From positions 744,001 through 808,000 of the forward strand of contig NZ_WOWS01000001.1 in NCBI RefSeq assembly GCF_009741275.1: a DNA stretch of 64,000 nucleotides, read 5' to 3'. Of this stretch, positions 9,031-16,717 are shown in pieces; positions within the stretch are counted from its first letter, which is position 1, and each line of letters opens with the position of its first letter. This stretch comes from Winogradskyella endarachnes. GTDB taxonomy: Bacteria > Bacteroidota > Bacteroidia > Flavobacteriales > Flavobacteriaceae. The notes beneath the pieces were generated by a model. It was not told where the DNA came from. It saw only the letters and a program-made list of their open reading frames with translations, and did no database searches. The position numbers and the translations under genes were made by a program.

Positions 9031-9104
9031 CAAATATAGTTTGCAATAGTTTTTAGCTATGTAACTAAGGTTACCTTAGAAAGTCTATTTTATATAGATC
9101 TTTG
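9031..9104. promoter_or_regulatory. Shared divergent promoter with a central CRP/FNR-type dyad
   Basis: The perfect dyad GTAAC-TAAG-GTTAC lies at 9061-9074. On the minus strand the box TATATTTG (9031-9038) is centred 33 bp away and faces the peroxiredoxin gene. On the plus strand GATCTTTG (9097-9104, one mismatch to TAnnTTTG) is centred exactly 33 bp on the other side and faces the CNGKC/TonB receptor operon. One site could therefore activate both directions. Confidence 0.6.
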
Positions 9105-9195
9105 ATAATTACAACCAAAAAAAGGTGATAATACGTTCCTTTTATAAATGATAATACTCAGTTTTAATTTTAGGTGCGTAAACTATTTTTACAAA

Positions 9196-9588
9196 ATGAA
9201 ATTTGGCACATACATCTTAAGTAACTTCTTATTAGTATTGATTTTATTCAATAGTACAAAGACTTCATTGACATATGCCTATTATCAATTAGACCCAATT
9301 GGTTTTATAGAAAATCTTTGTGAGAATAAGGACAAACCTCAGATGCAGTGTAACGGAAAGTGTCATTTAAAAAAAGTTGCTGAATCGCAGAACAGTAGCC
9401 AAAATACACCAGAAAGTATTATTGACTTTAAAGAACTTATTTACTGCCCAAATACCATCACTAATTTTGAATTTAAAAACAAACTGAGACTAAAAAAGGT
9501 CAACGTTTCGGTTTATATTAATCATTATTCTTTTAACAACATTAATACCAGTTTTCATCCTCCGAAGTCTTTTGGCTCTTTTACATAA
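9196..9588 (+). CDS. Small secreted CNGKC-motif protein upstream of a copper-type TonB receptor
   Basis: The ATG at 9196 is preferred over an upstream ATG at 9148 because it puts a signal peptide (residues 1 to about 24, hydrophobic YILSNFLLVLILF) at the very N-terminus; the product is then 130 residues. The mature part has Cys42, then QCNGKCHLKK (Cys52, Cys56, His57), a likely metal-binding motif, and a further cysteine near residue 83. Proteins with this motif often sit next to metal TonB receptors in Flavobacteriia. It is followed after 49 bp by such a receptor, so a role in periplasmic copper handling is inferred. Confidence 0.65.
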   Translation: MKFGTYILSNFLLVLILFNSTKTSLTYAYYQLDPIGFIENLCENKDKPQMQCNGKCHLKKVAESQNSSQNTPESIIDFKELIYCPNTITNFEFKNKLRLKKVNVSVYINHYSFNNINTSFHPPKSFGSFT

Positions 9589-9637
9589 GTAGTTATTACT
9601 ACCAGAATTATTAAGCTAAACAAATTCATTTGAGACT

Positions 9638-11737
9638 ATGAAAACACTATTTGGTGCACTATTATGTGCACTTATCACTACTGTATCTTATGGCCAAGAA
9701 AAAAAAACTATTCAAAAAGATACTACTAAAAAAGTAACAAAATTAACTACCGTAATAGTCACTGGAAATTTAGAAACAGACCCAGTACTTACAGTAGTTG
9801 CAAATAAATATGATGAGAAAATTGTGCAACCTAAAAATGTTGCTGATTTATTTAATAATATCAACGGATTCTCAGTTATAAAAAGAGGAAATTATGCCAT
9901 AGACCCGTCTTTTAGAGGTACGCAATATGAACAACTAAACATACAATATGATGGTGGCACAAAGGCAATGCATGCTTGTCCTAACCGCATGGACCCTATT
10001 ACCACACATATAATTCCTGAAGAAATTTCTAAAATTGAAATTATAAAAGGACCATATACTGTGAGATATGGTGCTACATTTGGAGGCATTGTAAATCTTG
10101 TAACACAAAAACCAGACTTTGAAGATTATGACTTACATGGTAAAGTATCTGGTGGTTATGAGAGTAACGGAAATTCTATAGTTAACCTTGTACAACTTCA
10201 ATACATTCAAAATAAATTTGATATTGTTGCTAATGCTGGCTATAGAGATTTTGGGAATTATGAAGATGGCGATGGTACACAAATCCCTTCATCATTTAGA
10301 AGTACAGATTATGGACTTAAAATTGGTTATAATTTTTCTCAAAACCAACGCTTACAAGCACATTGGCGACAATCTTTTGGACGTGATGTATTACATGCCG
10401 CATTAGCCATGGATACCGAATATGATAATAGCAATATTATGGCGTTAGATTATTCACTAGACCATATAGGTAAAACCTTAAAATCATTAACCGCAAAAGC
10501 CTATTATAGTTATGTAGACCATTTAATGACTAATGACAACAGGCCTTCGTTTAGTATAACGGAAGCTGCATCTAATGTAAATGCAACTACAATTGGTGGA
10601 AAAATTGAATTGAATTGGACACCATTTAAAAAATTTAACATGTTCTCTGGTTTAGACGCCATGCATGTTGCACGAGAAGGCAATAGAACACGCTTTGTTA
10701 AAATAATGAATGGAAATACATTAACAAATCCATTAGAGTTTAATGATAAGGTATGGCAAGACGCTTACATTACCGATTTAGGCATCTTTACAGAATTAAA
10801 GTATAATTTAAATCTTAAAACCATTTTAACAGCAGGTGTAAGATATGATAATGTAACATCAAACATACAAGATCCAGAAGAAGATTTTGCAGAAATGTAT
10901 GACTTGGATAAACGTACTGAACACAATATAAGTACAACAGTTTCTATTAAGCATAGGGTTTCAAATAATTTTACACTTGAAGCGGCCTATGGCCGTGGTG
11001 TACGATCTGCTAATATGATAGAGCGTTTTATAAATCATTTTACAGTTGGCCAAGATCCTTATGAATATATTGGTAACCCTAATTTAAAAGCTGAAATTAA
11101 TAATCAATTTGAAATTGGATTTAAAGGAAACACTTTACTAAAAAATGGCTATAATAATTTAAAATTTGAAACGTCCTTATATTATTCACTTTTAGACAAT
11201 TATATTGTAGGAATTGTTGATGAGAACTTAACCAGAAAATATAATGCAACACTAGATCCTGTTCACCCAAAAGTGTTTAGAAATATTGATAATGCCTACA
11301 AAACTGGTGTTGAAATGATGGTAGAATTAGATTTTTTAAATAATTACTTTTTAAAATCTGAATTTTCTTATATCTATTCTAGAAATAAAGATTTAGATGA
11401 ATCTCTACCATTAACACCTCCTTTTACAACAAAATTTGTTTTAGGATATGAAAAATCTAAACTATGGACTAACGTTCAGTACAATATAGTTGCGCAACAA
11501 AATAACATTTCATATAGCTATGGTGAGACTACAACTGACGGTTACCAAACTATAGATTTTAGATTAGGTATAAAACCCGTTAAAAATATTACCTTAGGAT
11601 TGGCTATTATGAATCTATTGAATAAAAACTATAATAACCATTTAAATTTTTCGTTTACCAATCAAGCAGAATTTGGAAGAACACCCATTACAGAACCAGG
11701 AAGAAATTTCTCTGCTTTTCTTCAATACAGTTTTTAA
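9638..11737 (+). CDS. TonB-dependent copper receptor, OprC/NosA-like
   Basis: This 699-residue outer-membrane protein has a signal peptide (cleavage after about residue 19) and no carboxypeptidase-like N-terminal extension. A plug domain with ISKIEIIKGPYTVRYG and GGIVNLVTQKP is followed by a beta-barrel ending in Phe. The plug carries MHACPNRMDP (Met111, Cys114, Met118), which matches the copper-binding Cys/Met segment of OprC and NosA. These receptors import copper, and in denitrifiers they supply nitrous oxide reductase. It lies in an operon with the CNGKC protein and a phosphatase, behind a redox-type dyad. Confidence 0.85.
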   Translation: MKTLFGALLCALITTVSYGQEKKTIQKDTTKKVTKLTTVIVTGNLETDPVLTVVANKYDEKIVQPKNVADLFNNINGFSVIKRGNYAIDPSFRGTQYEQLNIQYDGGTKAMHACPNRMDPITTHIIPEEISKIEIIKGPYTVRYGATFGGIVNLVTQKPDFEDYDLHGKVSGGYESNGNSIVNLVQLQYIQNKFDIVANAGYRDFGNYEDGDGTQIPSSFRSTDYGLKIGYNFSQNQRLQAHWRQSFGRDVLHAALAMDTEYDNSNIMALDYSLDHIGKTLKSLTAKAYYSYVDHLMTNDNRPSFSITEAASNVNATTIGGKIELNWTPFKKFNMFSGLDAMHVAREGNRTRFVKIMNGNTLTNPLEFNDKVWQDAYITDLGIFTELKYNLNLKTILTAGVRYDNVTSNIQDPEEDFAEMYDLDKRTEHNISTTVSIKHRVSNNFTLEAAYGRGVRSANMIERFINHFTVGQDPYEYIGNPNLKAEINNQFEIGFKGNTLLKNGYNNLKFETSLYYSLLDNYIVGIVDENLTRKYNATLDPVHPKVFRNIDNAYKTGVEMMVELDFLNNYFLKSEFSYIYSRNKDLDESLPLTPPFTTKFVLGYEKSKLWTNVQYNIVAQQNNISYSYGETTTDGYQTIDFRLGIKPVKNITLGLAIMNLLNKNYNNHLNFSFTNQAEFGRTPITEPGRNFSAFLQYSF

Positions 11738-11755
11738 ACATATAATTATTTATTA

Positions 11756-12322
11756 ATGAACAAATTAACACTAATAGTGCTCTTTATAATCTCTTATGGA
11801 TATTCACAAGATGATACAGAAAAGCAAGAGTTGAAAACTGATAATTATACAACGGTAAACTCCAAGTACTTTAATAATCTATACTGTATAAACGACTCTT
11901 TATTTCGATCAGAGCAACCTAGTAAAATGGGTTTTAAAGAATTAGAAAATTCTGGAGTTAAAACAATTATAAACTTAAGGCGTTTGCGCAACGACATAAA
12001 AAAGGCACAAAACACAGATTTACAATTAGAGCATATACCCTTAGCTACTAAATTTATTCAAGAAGAAGATGTAATAGAAGTTTTACAACGCGTGCAAAAT
12101 GCAGAAAAACCAGTATTAATACATTGTTGGCATGGTTCTGATAGAACAGGTGTTATGATAGCAGCTTACAGAATAATTGTAGAAAATTGGACTAAAGAAG
12201 ACGCAATTAATGAATTTAAAATTAAAGAATTTGGTTATCACAAAAATAGATATCCTAATTTAGTAGAGTTATTAGAGAACCTCAATGTAGAACATATTAA
12301 AAAGGAATTAGGCATTGAATAA
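11756..12322 (+). CDS. Exported dual-specificity/tyrosine phosphatase-like protein
   Basis: This 188-residue protein has a signal peptide (residues 1-17, ending YGYSQ) and the phosphatase loop HCWHGSDRTG, with nucleophile Cys124 and Arg130 (CX5R). The segment SEQPSKMGFKELENSGVKTIINLR fits the N-terminal part of DSP-like phosphatases of the DUF442/Siw14 type. It follows the receptor gene by 18 bp and ends at a strong terminator. A periplasmic phosphatase of unknown substrate is the best reading. Confidence 0.8.
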   Translation: MNKLTLIVLFIISYGYSQDDTEKQELKTDNYTTVNSKYFNNLYCINDSLFRSEQPSKMGFKELENSGVKTIINLRRLRNDIKKAQNTDLQLEHIPLATKFIQEEDVIEVLQRVQNAEKPVLIHCWHGSDRTGVMIAAYRIIVENWTKEDAINEFKIKEFGYHKNRYPNLVELLENLNVEHIKKELGIE

Positions 12323-12334
12323 TATTTAAATAAG

Positions 12335-12371
12335 AAAAAAGGGTAGTTATGTAGAGACTACCCCTTTTTTT
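12335..12371. terminator. Bidirectional rho-independent terminator
   Basis: AAAAAAGGGTAGT (12335-12347) pairs with ACTACCCCTTTTTTT (12357-12371). A-run and T-run on the two sides let it serve both the plus-strand receptor operon and the minus-strand 56-residue gene. Confidence 0.9.
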
Positions 12372-12391
12372 GAATATATTATTAGTTAAAT

Positions 12392-12562
12392 TTAGTTCTC
12401 TTTATGTTCTTCTTCTAGCAAATCATTAGATACATCTTTAGGCTTTCCTTTAGACATAAAATTAATTAAAATACCAACTAAGGTAATACATACTACCGCG
12501 AAGATGGCAATCATTACTACTCCACCTGTCCAGCTATATAAGGCTATTAAAGAATTAATCAT
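12392..12562 (-). CDS. Small single-span membrane protein, 56 residues
   Basis: The frame from ATG at 12562 to TAA at 12392 encodes a short N-terminal segment with SWTGG, one strong transmembrane helix (VVMIAIFAVVCITLVGILINF, about residues 15-35) and a charged tail ending EEEHKEN. The hydrophobic-then-charged pattern and the terminator just downstream make it likely real. No family is recognised. It is monocistronic and convergent with the copper receptor operon. Confidence 0.6.
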   Translation of the reverse strand: MINSLIALYSWTGGVVMIAIFAVVCITLVGILINFMSKGKPKDVSNDLLEEEHKEN

Positions 12563-12696
12563 GTTATAATCTATTATTTCTTACCGTAAAATTAACAACT
12601 TAAACTTTTACCAAGTATGATATATATCAGTATTTGATAAAAACTTCAAAATAAGGCGTTATACATAATTTAATAGTGTCAAATTTATATAAGTAC

Positions 12697-12993
12697 CTAA
12701 TTATAACTATATATAACTTTTAATAACTCTTCTTTTTGCAAAACGCCAGACTGTCTCCAAACTTGCTTACCGTTTTTAAAGAGTAACATTGTTGGTACAC
12801 CTCTTACTTGGTATTTGGTTGCTAAAGGTTGATTTTTATCTACATCTATTTTAATGATAGCAACATCATCGCCTAACTCGTCTTTTACTTGTTTTAAAAT
12901 AGGACTCAACATTTTGCATGGTCCGCACCAATCTGCAAAAAAATCAACTAAAACGGGTTGGTCTTTATTTATTATTTCTGAAAATTTACTCAT
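12697..12993 (-). CDS. Thioredoxin
   Basis: This 98-residue protein has the thioredoxin active site FFADWCGPCKML and the cis-proline motif GVPTML. The ATG at 12993 is preferred over the one at 13017, since it gives a normal thioredoxin N-terminus and lies 13 bp after the stop of the upstream cytochrome gene; the longer start would overlap it by 11 bp. No signal peptide is seen, so it acts in the cytoplasm as a disulfide reductase. It could recycle the nearby peroxiredoxin and methionine sulfoxide reductases. It is co-transcribed with the dihaem lipoprotein. Confidence 0.92.
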   Translation of the reverse strand: MSKFSEIINKDQPVLVDFFADWCGPCKMLSPILKQVKDELGDDVAIIKIDVDKNQPLATKYQVRGVPTMLLFKNGKQVWRQSGVLQKEELLKVIYSYN

Positions 12994-13006
12994 ACCTGAC
13001 TTGAAT

Positions 13007-14017
13007 TTATTTATCAAAAGAAATACTCCATATACCTCTTACTTCATTTTCGCTATAGCCAACAGCTTCATCCATTGGATATAACGTTTTAATTTTAGCT
13101 AATGTTAATTCATCTATTGTTTCATTTGGTTTGCCGTGACATTGCAGACACATTGTATTAGTCGTAATTGGGTAATAAACTTTTATATTATTATTAAATT
13201 CTTTTACAAGTGGCTTAGGTTCTTCATTGTTTGCAATAGCTGTTTTAAAGTTGTTAATATAAATTAACTCTTCAGAATTAGCTGTGTTTTGTTGATTTCT
13301 TGGCTTGTCTGTAACACGCTTAATTTTGGCATTATGTACAACCGCCATACTATCTGTTAAAGGATATGCTTGCGCGTTACAAAACTTTAAAGCTTCTAAA
13401 ACACCTTTTTGCTGAATGGTTCCCATTAAGTTTTTACCTAAAACCGCTTTTGTTGTTAGTGCATATTTTAATCCACGTTCGCCATATGGTAATTCTTCAA
13501 AATTTACTTCTGCTTGTTGTTTATTCTTTCCATGCTGCATGGCTTTACCATTTCTTGTTCCCTTTTGATTTCCCATTTCTTCATTGTAATGGGCTTCAAA
13601 CCAATCGGGTTGTTCAATTTCAAAATCGTACAAATACTCTGAAATTTGTTCTATTGTTTTCTCAGGATACGCCTGTTTTGGCATAACACCAAATCGTTTT
13701 ATAGCACCTAACATTTTGGCATCTTTAGCATTAGGATTTTTAATCCAAGCTTGCATCGCAGAGATAAACTCTTCTTTTGTGGTTCCACTATCTATATAAT
13801 GCCTTTTTATAGCAATCATTGGTGGACCAATTCTATTATTTTCAGCTGCTGTGGGACTATGACAAATATTGCAATTAGTCTCCATAAGTTTTTTACCAGG
13901 ATGTTCCTTTGTAGCGGCAACCGCTTTGTTAGCTTTACTGTAAGGGTCGTTTTTATTAGAAGAATTACAACTCACTAAAAACAAGACCAATACAACGAAT
14001 CCTAATATGTTTTTCAT
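13007..14017 (-). CDS. Dihaem c lipoprotein: cytochrome c domain plus DUF3365 (Tll0287-like) domain
   Basis: This 336-residue protein has a lipoprotein signal with lipid-attached Cys17 (LFLVSC). A class I cytochrome c domain follows with haem motif CNICH (Cys49, Cys52, His53) and a likely methionine ligand in FGVMPKQAYPE. The C-terminal half matches DUF3365/Tll0287, with a second haem motif CLQCH (Cys290, Cys293, His294) and the segment KRVTDKPRNQQN. Tll0287-like domains are haem-c redox or gas sensors or electron carriers in the periplasm. It sits behind a CRP/FNR-type dyad and is followed by thioredoxin. A periplasmic electron-transfer or redox-sensing role is inferred. Confidence 0.82.
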   Translation of the reverse strand: MKNILGFVVLVLFLVSCNSSNKNDPYSKANKAVAATKEHPGKKLMETNCNICHSPTAAENNRIGPPMIAIKRHYIDSGTTKEEFISAMQAWIKNPNAKDAKMLGAIKRFGVMPKQAYPEKTIEQISEYLYDFEIEQPDWFEAHYNEEMGNQKGTRNGKAMQHGKNKQQAEVNFEELPYGERGLKYALTTKAVLGKNLMGTIQQKGVLEALKFCNAQAYPLTDSMAVVHNAKIKRVTDKPRNQQNTANSEELIYINNFKTAIANNEEPKPLVKEFNNNIKVYYPITTNTMCLQCHGKPNETIDELTLAKIKTLYPMDEAVGYSENEVRGIWSISFDK

Positions 14018-14033
14018 TCTAAATCAGTTTTAC

Positions 14034-14077
14034 TAAAAATAATAATTTAGATGGTGTTGTTACGTAACTTTTGTTAC
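14034..14077 (-). promoter_or_regulatory. CRP/FNR-type dyad and promoter-like box upstream of the dihaem lipoprotein
   Basis: The perfect dyad GTAAC-TTTT-GTTAC lies at 14064-14077. The minus-strand box TATTTTTA (14034-14041) is a partial TAnnTTTG match. Centres are 33 bp apart as at the three other sites, and the dyad edge is 47 bp from the start codon at 14017. Confidence 0.6.
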
Positions 14078-14149
14078 AATAATAGTTAAAATCTCATGTG
14101 TAATATTTAACTCAATTCAATCTAAGAAACCGTATTTTTACATTCAATT

Positions 14150-15148
14150 ATGGATTCACTCACACAAATTGTTTTAGGTGCAGCCGTTGGCGAAGCTGTT
14201 TTAGGAAAAAAAGTAGGTAACAAAGCGCTTTTGTATGGAGCTATCGCTGGCACCATTCCAGATTTAGATGTATTAGCTTCGCACTTTACAGATACGGTTT
14301 CTGCATTAGCTATGCATCGTGGCTTTACACACTCTATTCTATTCTCAATACTCTTTGCGCCTATTTTTGGTTGGATGGTTTCTAAATACGAGAAATACAA
14401 AGGTTTTAAAGGTTGGGCTTGGCTGTTTTTCTGGGCATTTATTACACACCCTATCTTAGATGCACATACCACATGGGGAACGCAATTATTTTGGCCTTTA
14501 GATATGAGATTGGCTTTTAAAACTATTTTTGTAATAGACCCATTGTATACCTTGCCGTTTTTAATATGCGTTATTTTAGTACTATTTCAAAAGCGAACGT
14601 CTAAAAAAAGGCGCGTATACAATACTATAGGTCTTGCGATAAGCTCAACTTATTTAGCACTTACATTTCTGTTTAAAAGTTTAGCGTTTACAAAATTTAA
14701 AGACGCCTTAAAACTTCAAAATATAACTTATCAACAATTAGACACCAGACCTTCTGCCTTAAACACAATACTTTGGAATGCTAACATAGATACTAAAGAC
14801 CATTATCTTATTGCAGATTATTCCTTTTTTGATACCCAAGCTATTTCATTTCAAACCTATGCTAAAAATCATCATTTATTAGGCAATCTTATTGAAAATG
14901 AGAAGGTAAAACGAATGATTGCCATCTCTGAAGGTTGGTACACCATTAATCAAATAGACGATAAATTATACTACAACGATTTACGTTTTGGTTTAATAAA
15001 TTTAAAACCCAATTCTCAAGATTTTGTGTTTAAATATTTAATCGATGTTGATGCTACGGGCAACGTTAATTTTGTTGAACAAGAGAAAAACCAATTCGAC
15101 GGAAAAGCATTATTATTGAGTTTATGGCAACGTATAAAAGGGAATTAA
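14150..15148 (+). CDS. Membrane-bound metal-dependent hydrolase, YdjM/DUF457 family
   Basis: This 332-residue protein begins MDSLTQIVLGAAVGEAVLG, the usual start of the YdjM family. It has the metal-site motifs GTIPDLDVL, MHRGFTHSILFS and THPILDAHTTWGTQLFWP. About five hydrophobic segments fill the first 190 residues; a soluble C-terminal part follows. The family is predicted to be an inner-membrane hydrolase of unknown substrate. It overlaps the convergent aldo/keto reductase gene by 4 bp at its 3' end. Confidence 0.85.
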   Translation: MDSLTQIVLGAAVGEAVLGKKVGNKALLYGAIAGTIPDLDVLASHFTDTVSALAMHRGFTHSILFSILFAPIFGWMVSKYEKYKGFKGWAWLFFWAFITHPILDAHTTWGTQLFWPLDMRLAFKTIFVIDPLYTLPFLICVILVLFQKRTSKKRRVYNTIGLAISSTYLALTFLFKSLAFTKFKDALKLQNITYQQLDTRPSALNTILWNANIDTKDHYLIADYSFFDTQAISFQTYAKNHHLLGNLIENEKVKRMIAISEGWYTINQIDDKLYYNDLRFGLINLKPNSQDFVFKYLIDVDATGNVNFVEQEKNQFDGKALLLSLWQRIKGN

Positions 15149-16101
15149 TGCCATTTTAGTTGCTTCCGTTCTTGCCAATATTTATTGCTAGAAATTCTAA
15201 AAGCACTTAATTGTTCTAACTCAGAAGTGGTTAAAGAGAACTCAACTACTTTTAAATTAGCATCTAAATGATGGCTATTATTTACACCACTTAAAACTAT
15301 AGCTTCAGGAAAAACAGATGCACAATAATTTAAAGCAATAGCATCTGCACCAACTTTATATTTATCAGCCAATTGACTTATAAATGTATAAAGGTTTTTA
15401 TAGTTGAAATAATTTGAATTCGGGATTAATCGTCCATTGGCCAAAGCTTCTTTAATAATAAACGACCCAGACAATTTTTGTAATTTGTTTTTATATTGTG
15501 CAATACTTTGGTCTAAAATATTAAAGGTACTTTGATACGATTGAAATAACGGTTCATTCTCAACTTCAACCGTCAAAGCTTTCTCTAAAATTTCAGTTTG
15601 ATTATGACCTGTAGTAGATAAACCTATGGTAATATGATGTGATTTTTTTATGTGGTGTAAGCGTTTTAGTACGTCTAAATTATCTAAAACACCAGTGTCT
15701 AAAGTGGCAGAATGTATTTGATAGAGCGCCAAATTAGGTAACAACAATTTAGATTTTTCCCACTGCTCATTTAGTTTTTTAAGCGAATGCTCTTTAACTT
15801 CATGTACTGTTGCATCTGGTTTAAAATTGGCAACATAAGTATAACCCCATTTTGTAGAGACTTTAATAGTTGGGTCGTTTTTTTGCTTTAACCAACCAAT
15901 TAATAATTCTTCTGCCAAACCATAACCAGGTGACGTATCAAAAAAACGAACACCTTTATTGTAAGCCTCATCTAAAACTTTTACGCCTTCGGTTTTAAAT
16001 GCTAATAAGTTAAACGGTGTCTCATCAGCATTTTCCTTAATATTAATGTAAACTGGTCTGCCAATTGCAGCTGTTCCTAGGCCTAAATATTTTAGTTTCA
16101 A
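15145..16101 (-). CDS. Aldo/keto reductase
   Basis: This 318-residue TIM-barrel protein has the family motifs LGLGTAAIGRP (start), RFFDTSPGYGLAEELLIGWL with catalytic Asp and Tyr, and KVSTKWGY with the catalytic Lys. It reduces aldehydes or sugars with NADPH. The sequence resembles the D-threo-aldose dehydrogenase-like branch, but the substrate is unknown. It starts 31 bp after the msrA stop codon, so it may belong to the msr transcription unit. Confidence 0.87.
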   Translation of the reverse strand: MKLKYLGLGTAAIGRPVYINIKENADETPFNLLAFKTEGVKVLDEAYNKGVRFFDTSPGYGLAEELLIGWLKQKNDPTIKVSTKWGYTYVANFKPDATVHEVKEHSLKKLNEQWEKSKLLLPNLALYQIHSATLDTGVLDNLDVLKRLHHIKKSHHITIGLSTTGHNQTEILEKALTVEVENEPLFQSYQSTFNILDQSIAQYKNKLQKLSGSFIIKEALANGRLIPNSNYFNYKNLYTFISQLADKYKVGADAIALNYCASVFPEAIVLSGVNNSHHLDANLKVVEFSLTTSELEQLSAFRISSNKYWQERKQLKWH

Positions 16102-16132
16102 TACGTCTTAAAAGTTTTAAAATAGTTTATTC

Positions 16133-16627
16133 TTAAATATAAGACTCTTCAAATCTTAGGTAATGGCATGTGTAGCCATTTGGATTTTTTTCTAAATAAT
16201 CTTGATGATACTCTTCTGCCTTCCAAAATGGTGCAAAAGGTTCTAACGTTGTAACCACTTTAGAATCCCATTTACCAGAAGCATCTACAACAGCTATCAT
16301 TTCTTCTGCAATTTGCTTCTCTTCATCATTTTGATAAAAAATAGCAGAACGATAACTAGACCCTTTATCATTGCCCTGTTGGTCTACTGTTGTAGGATTA
16401 TGCATTCTAAAAAAGTAGTCTAAAATTGCTTTAAAAGAGGTTACATTTGGATCGTAAGTTAATTCTAATCCTTCAGCATGACCTGGATGATGTTTATAAG
16501 TTGGGTTCTCATTTTCGCCACCTTGGTAGCCTACTTCTGTATCTATAATTCCGGGACGTGTTCTAAACAAATCTTCCATTCCCCAAAAACAACCGCCTGC
16601 AATGTATGCTTTTTTATATTCTGACAT
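16133..16627 (-). CDS. msrA: Peptide-methionine (S)-S-oxide reductase
   Basis: This 164-residue protein carries the MsrA catalytic motif [11 protein letters not shown] (Cys about 13) and the conserved GYQGG and [11 protein letters not shown] segments. It repairs the S epimer of methionine sulfoxide in proteins and has no signal peptide. It is close to selO and msrB on the same strand, so both epimers can be repaired by products of this locus. A 90 bp gap separates it from selO. Confidence 0.96.
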   Translation of the reverse strand: MSEYKKAYIAGGCFWGMEDLFRTRPGIIDTEVGYQGGENENPTYKHHPGHAEGLELTYDPNVTSFKAILDYFFRMHNPTTVDQQGNDKGSSYRSAIFYQNDEEKQIAEEMIAVVDASGKWDSKVVTTLEPFAPFWKAEEYHQDYLEKNPNGYTCHYLRFEESYI

Positions 16628-16717
16628 TCTTCTTTTTATTTTTCAATTAAATTTACACTAAACTTAGTCTCTATTATTGAAATAAATTACACTAATTTGG
16701 TAAAAATCTTTCTTTTT

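Noticed and set aside
9148..9195. Upstream ATG extending the CNGKC protein
   Set aside because: The extension would put the hydrophobic signal 17 residues inside the protein; the ATG at 9196 fits a signal peptide.
9953..9975. TGGCAC sequence resembling a sigma54 -24 element
   Set aside because: It lies within the TonB receptor coding region and has no TTGC at the correct spacing.
14078..14149. Rightward promoter from the 14064-14077 dyad toward the YdjM-like gene
   Set aside because: At 33 bp to the right the sequence (TAATATTT nearby) does not match TAnnTTTG well.
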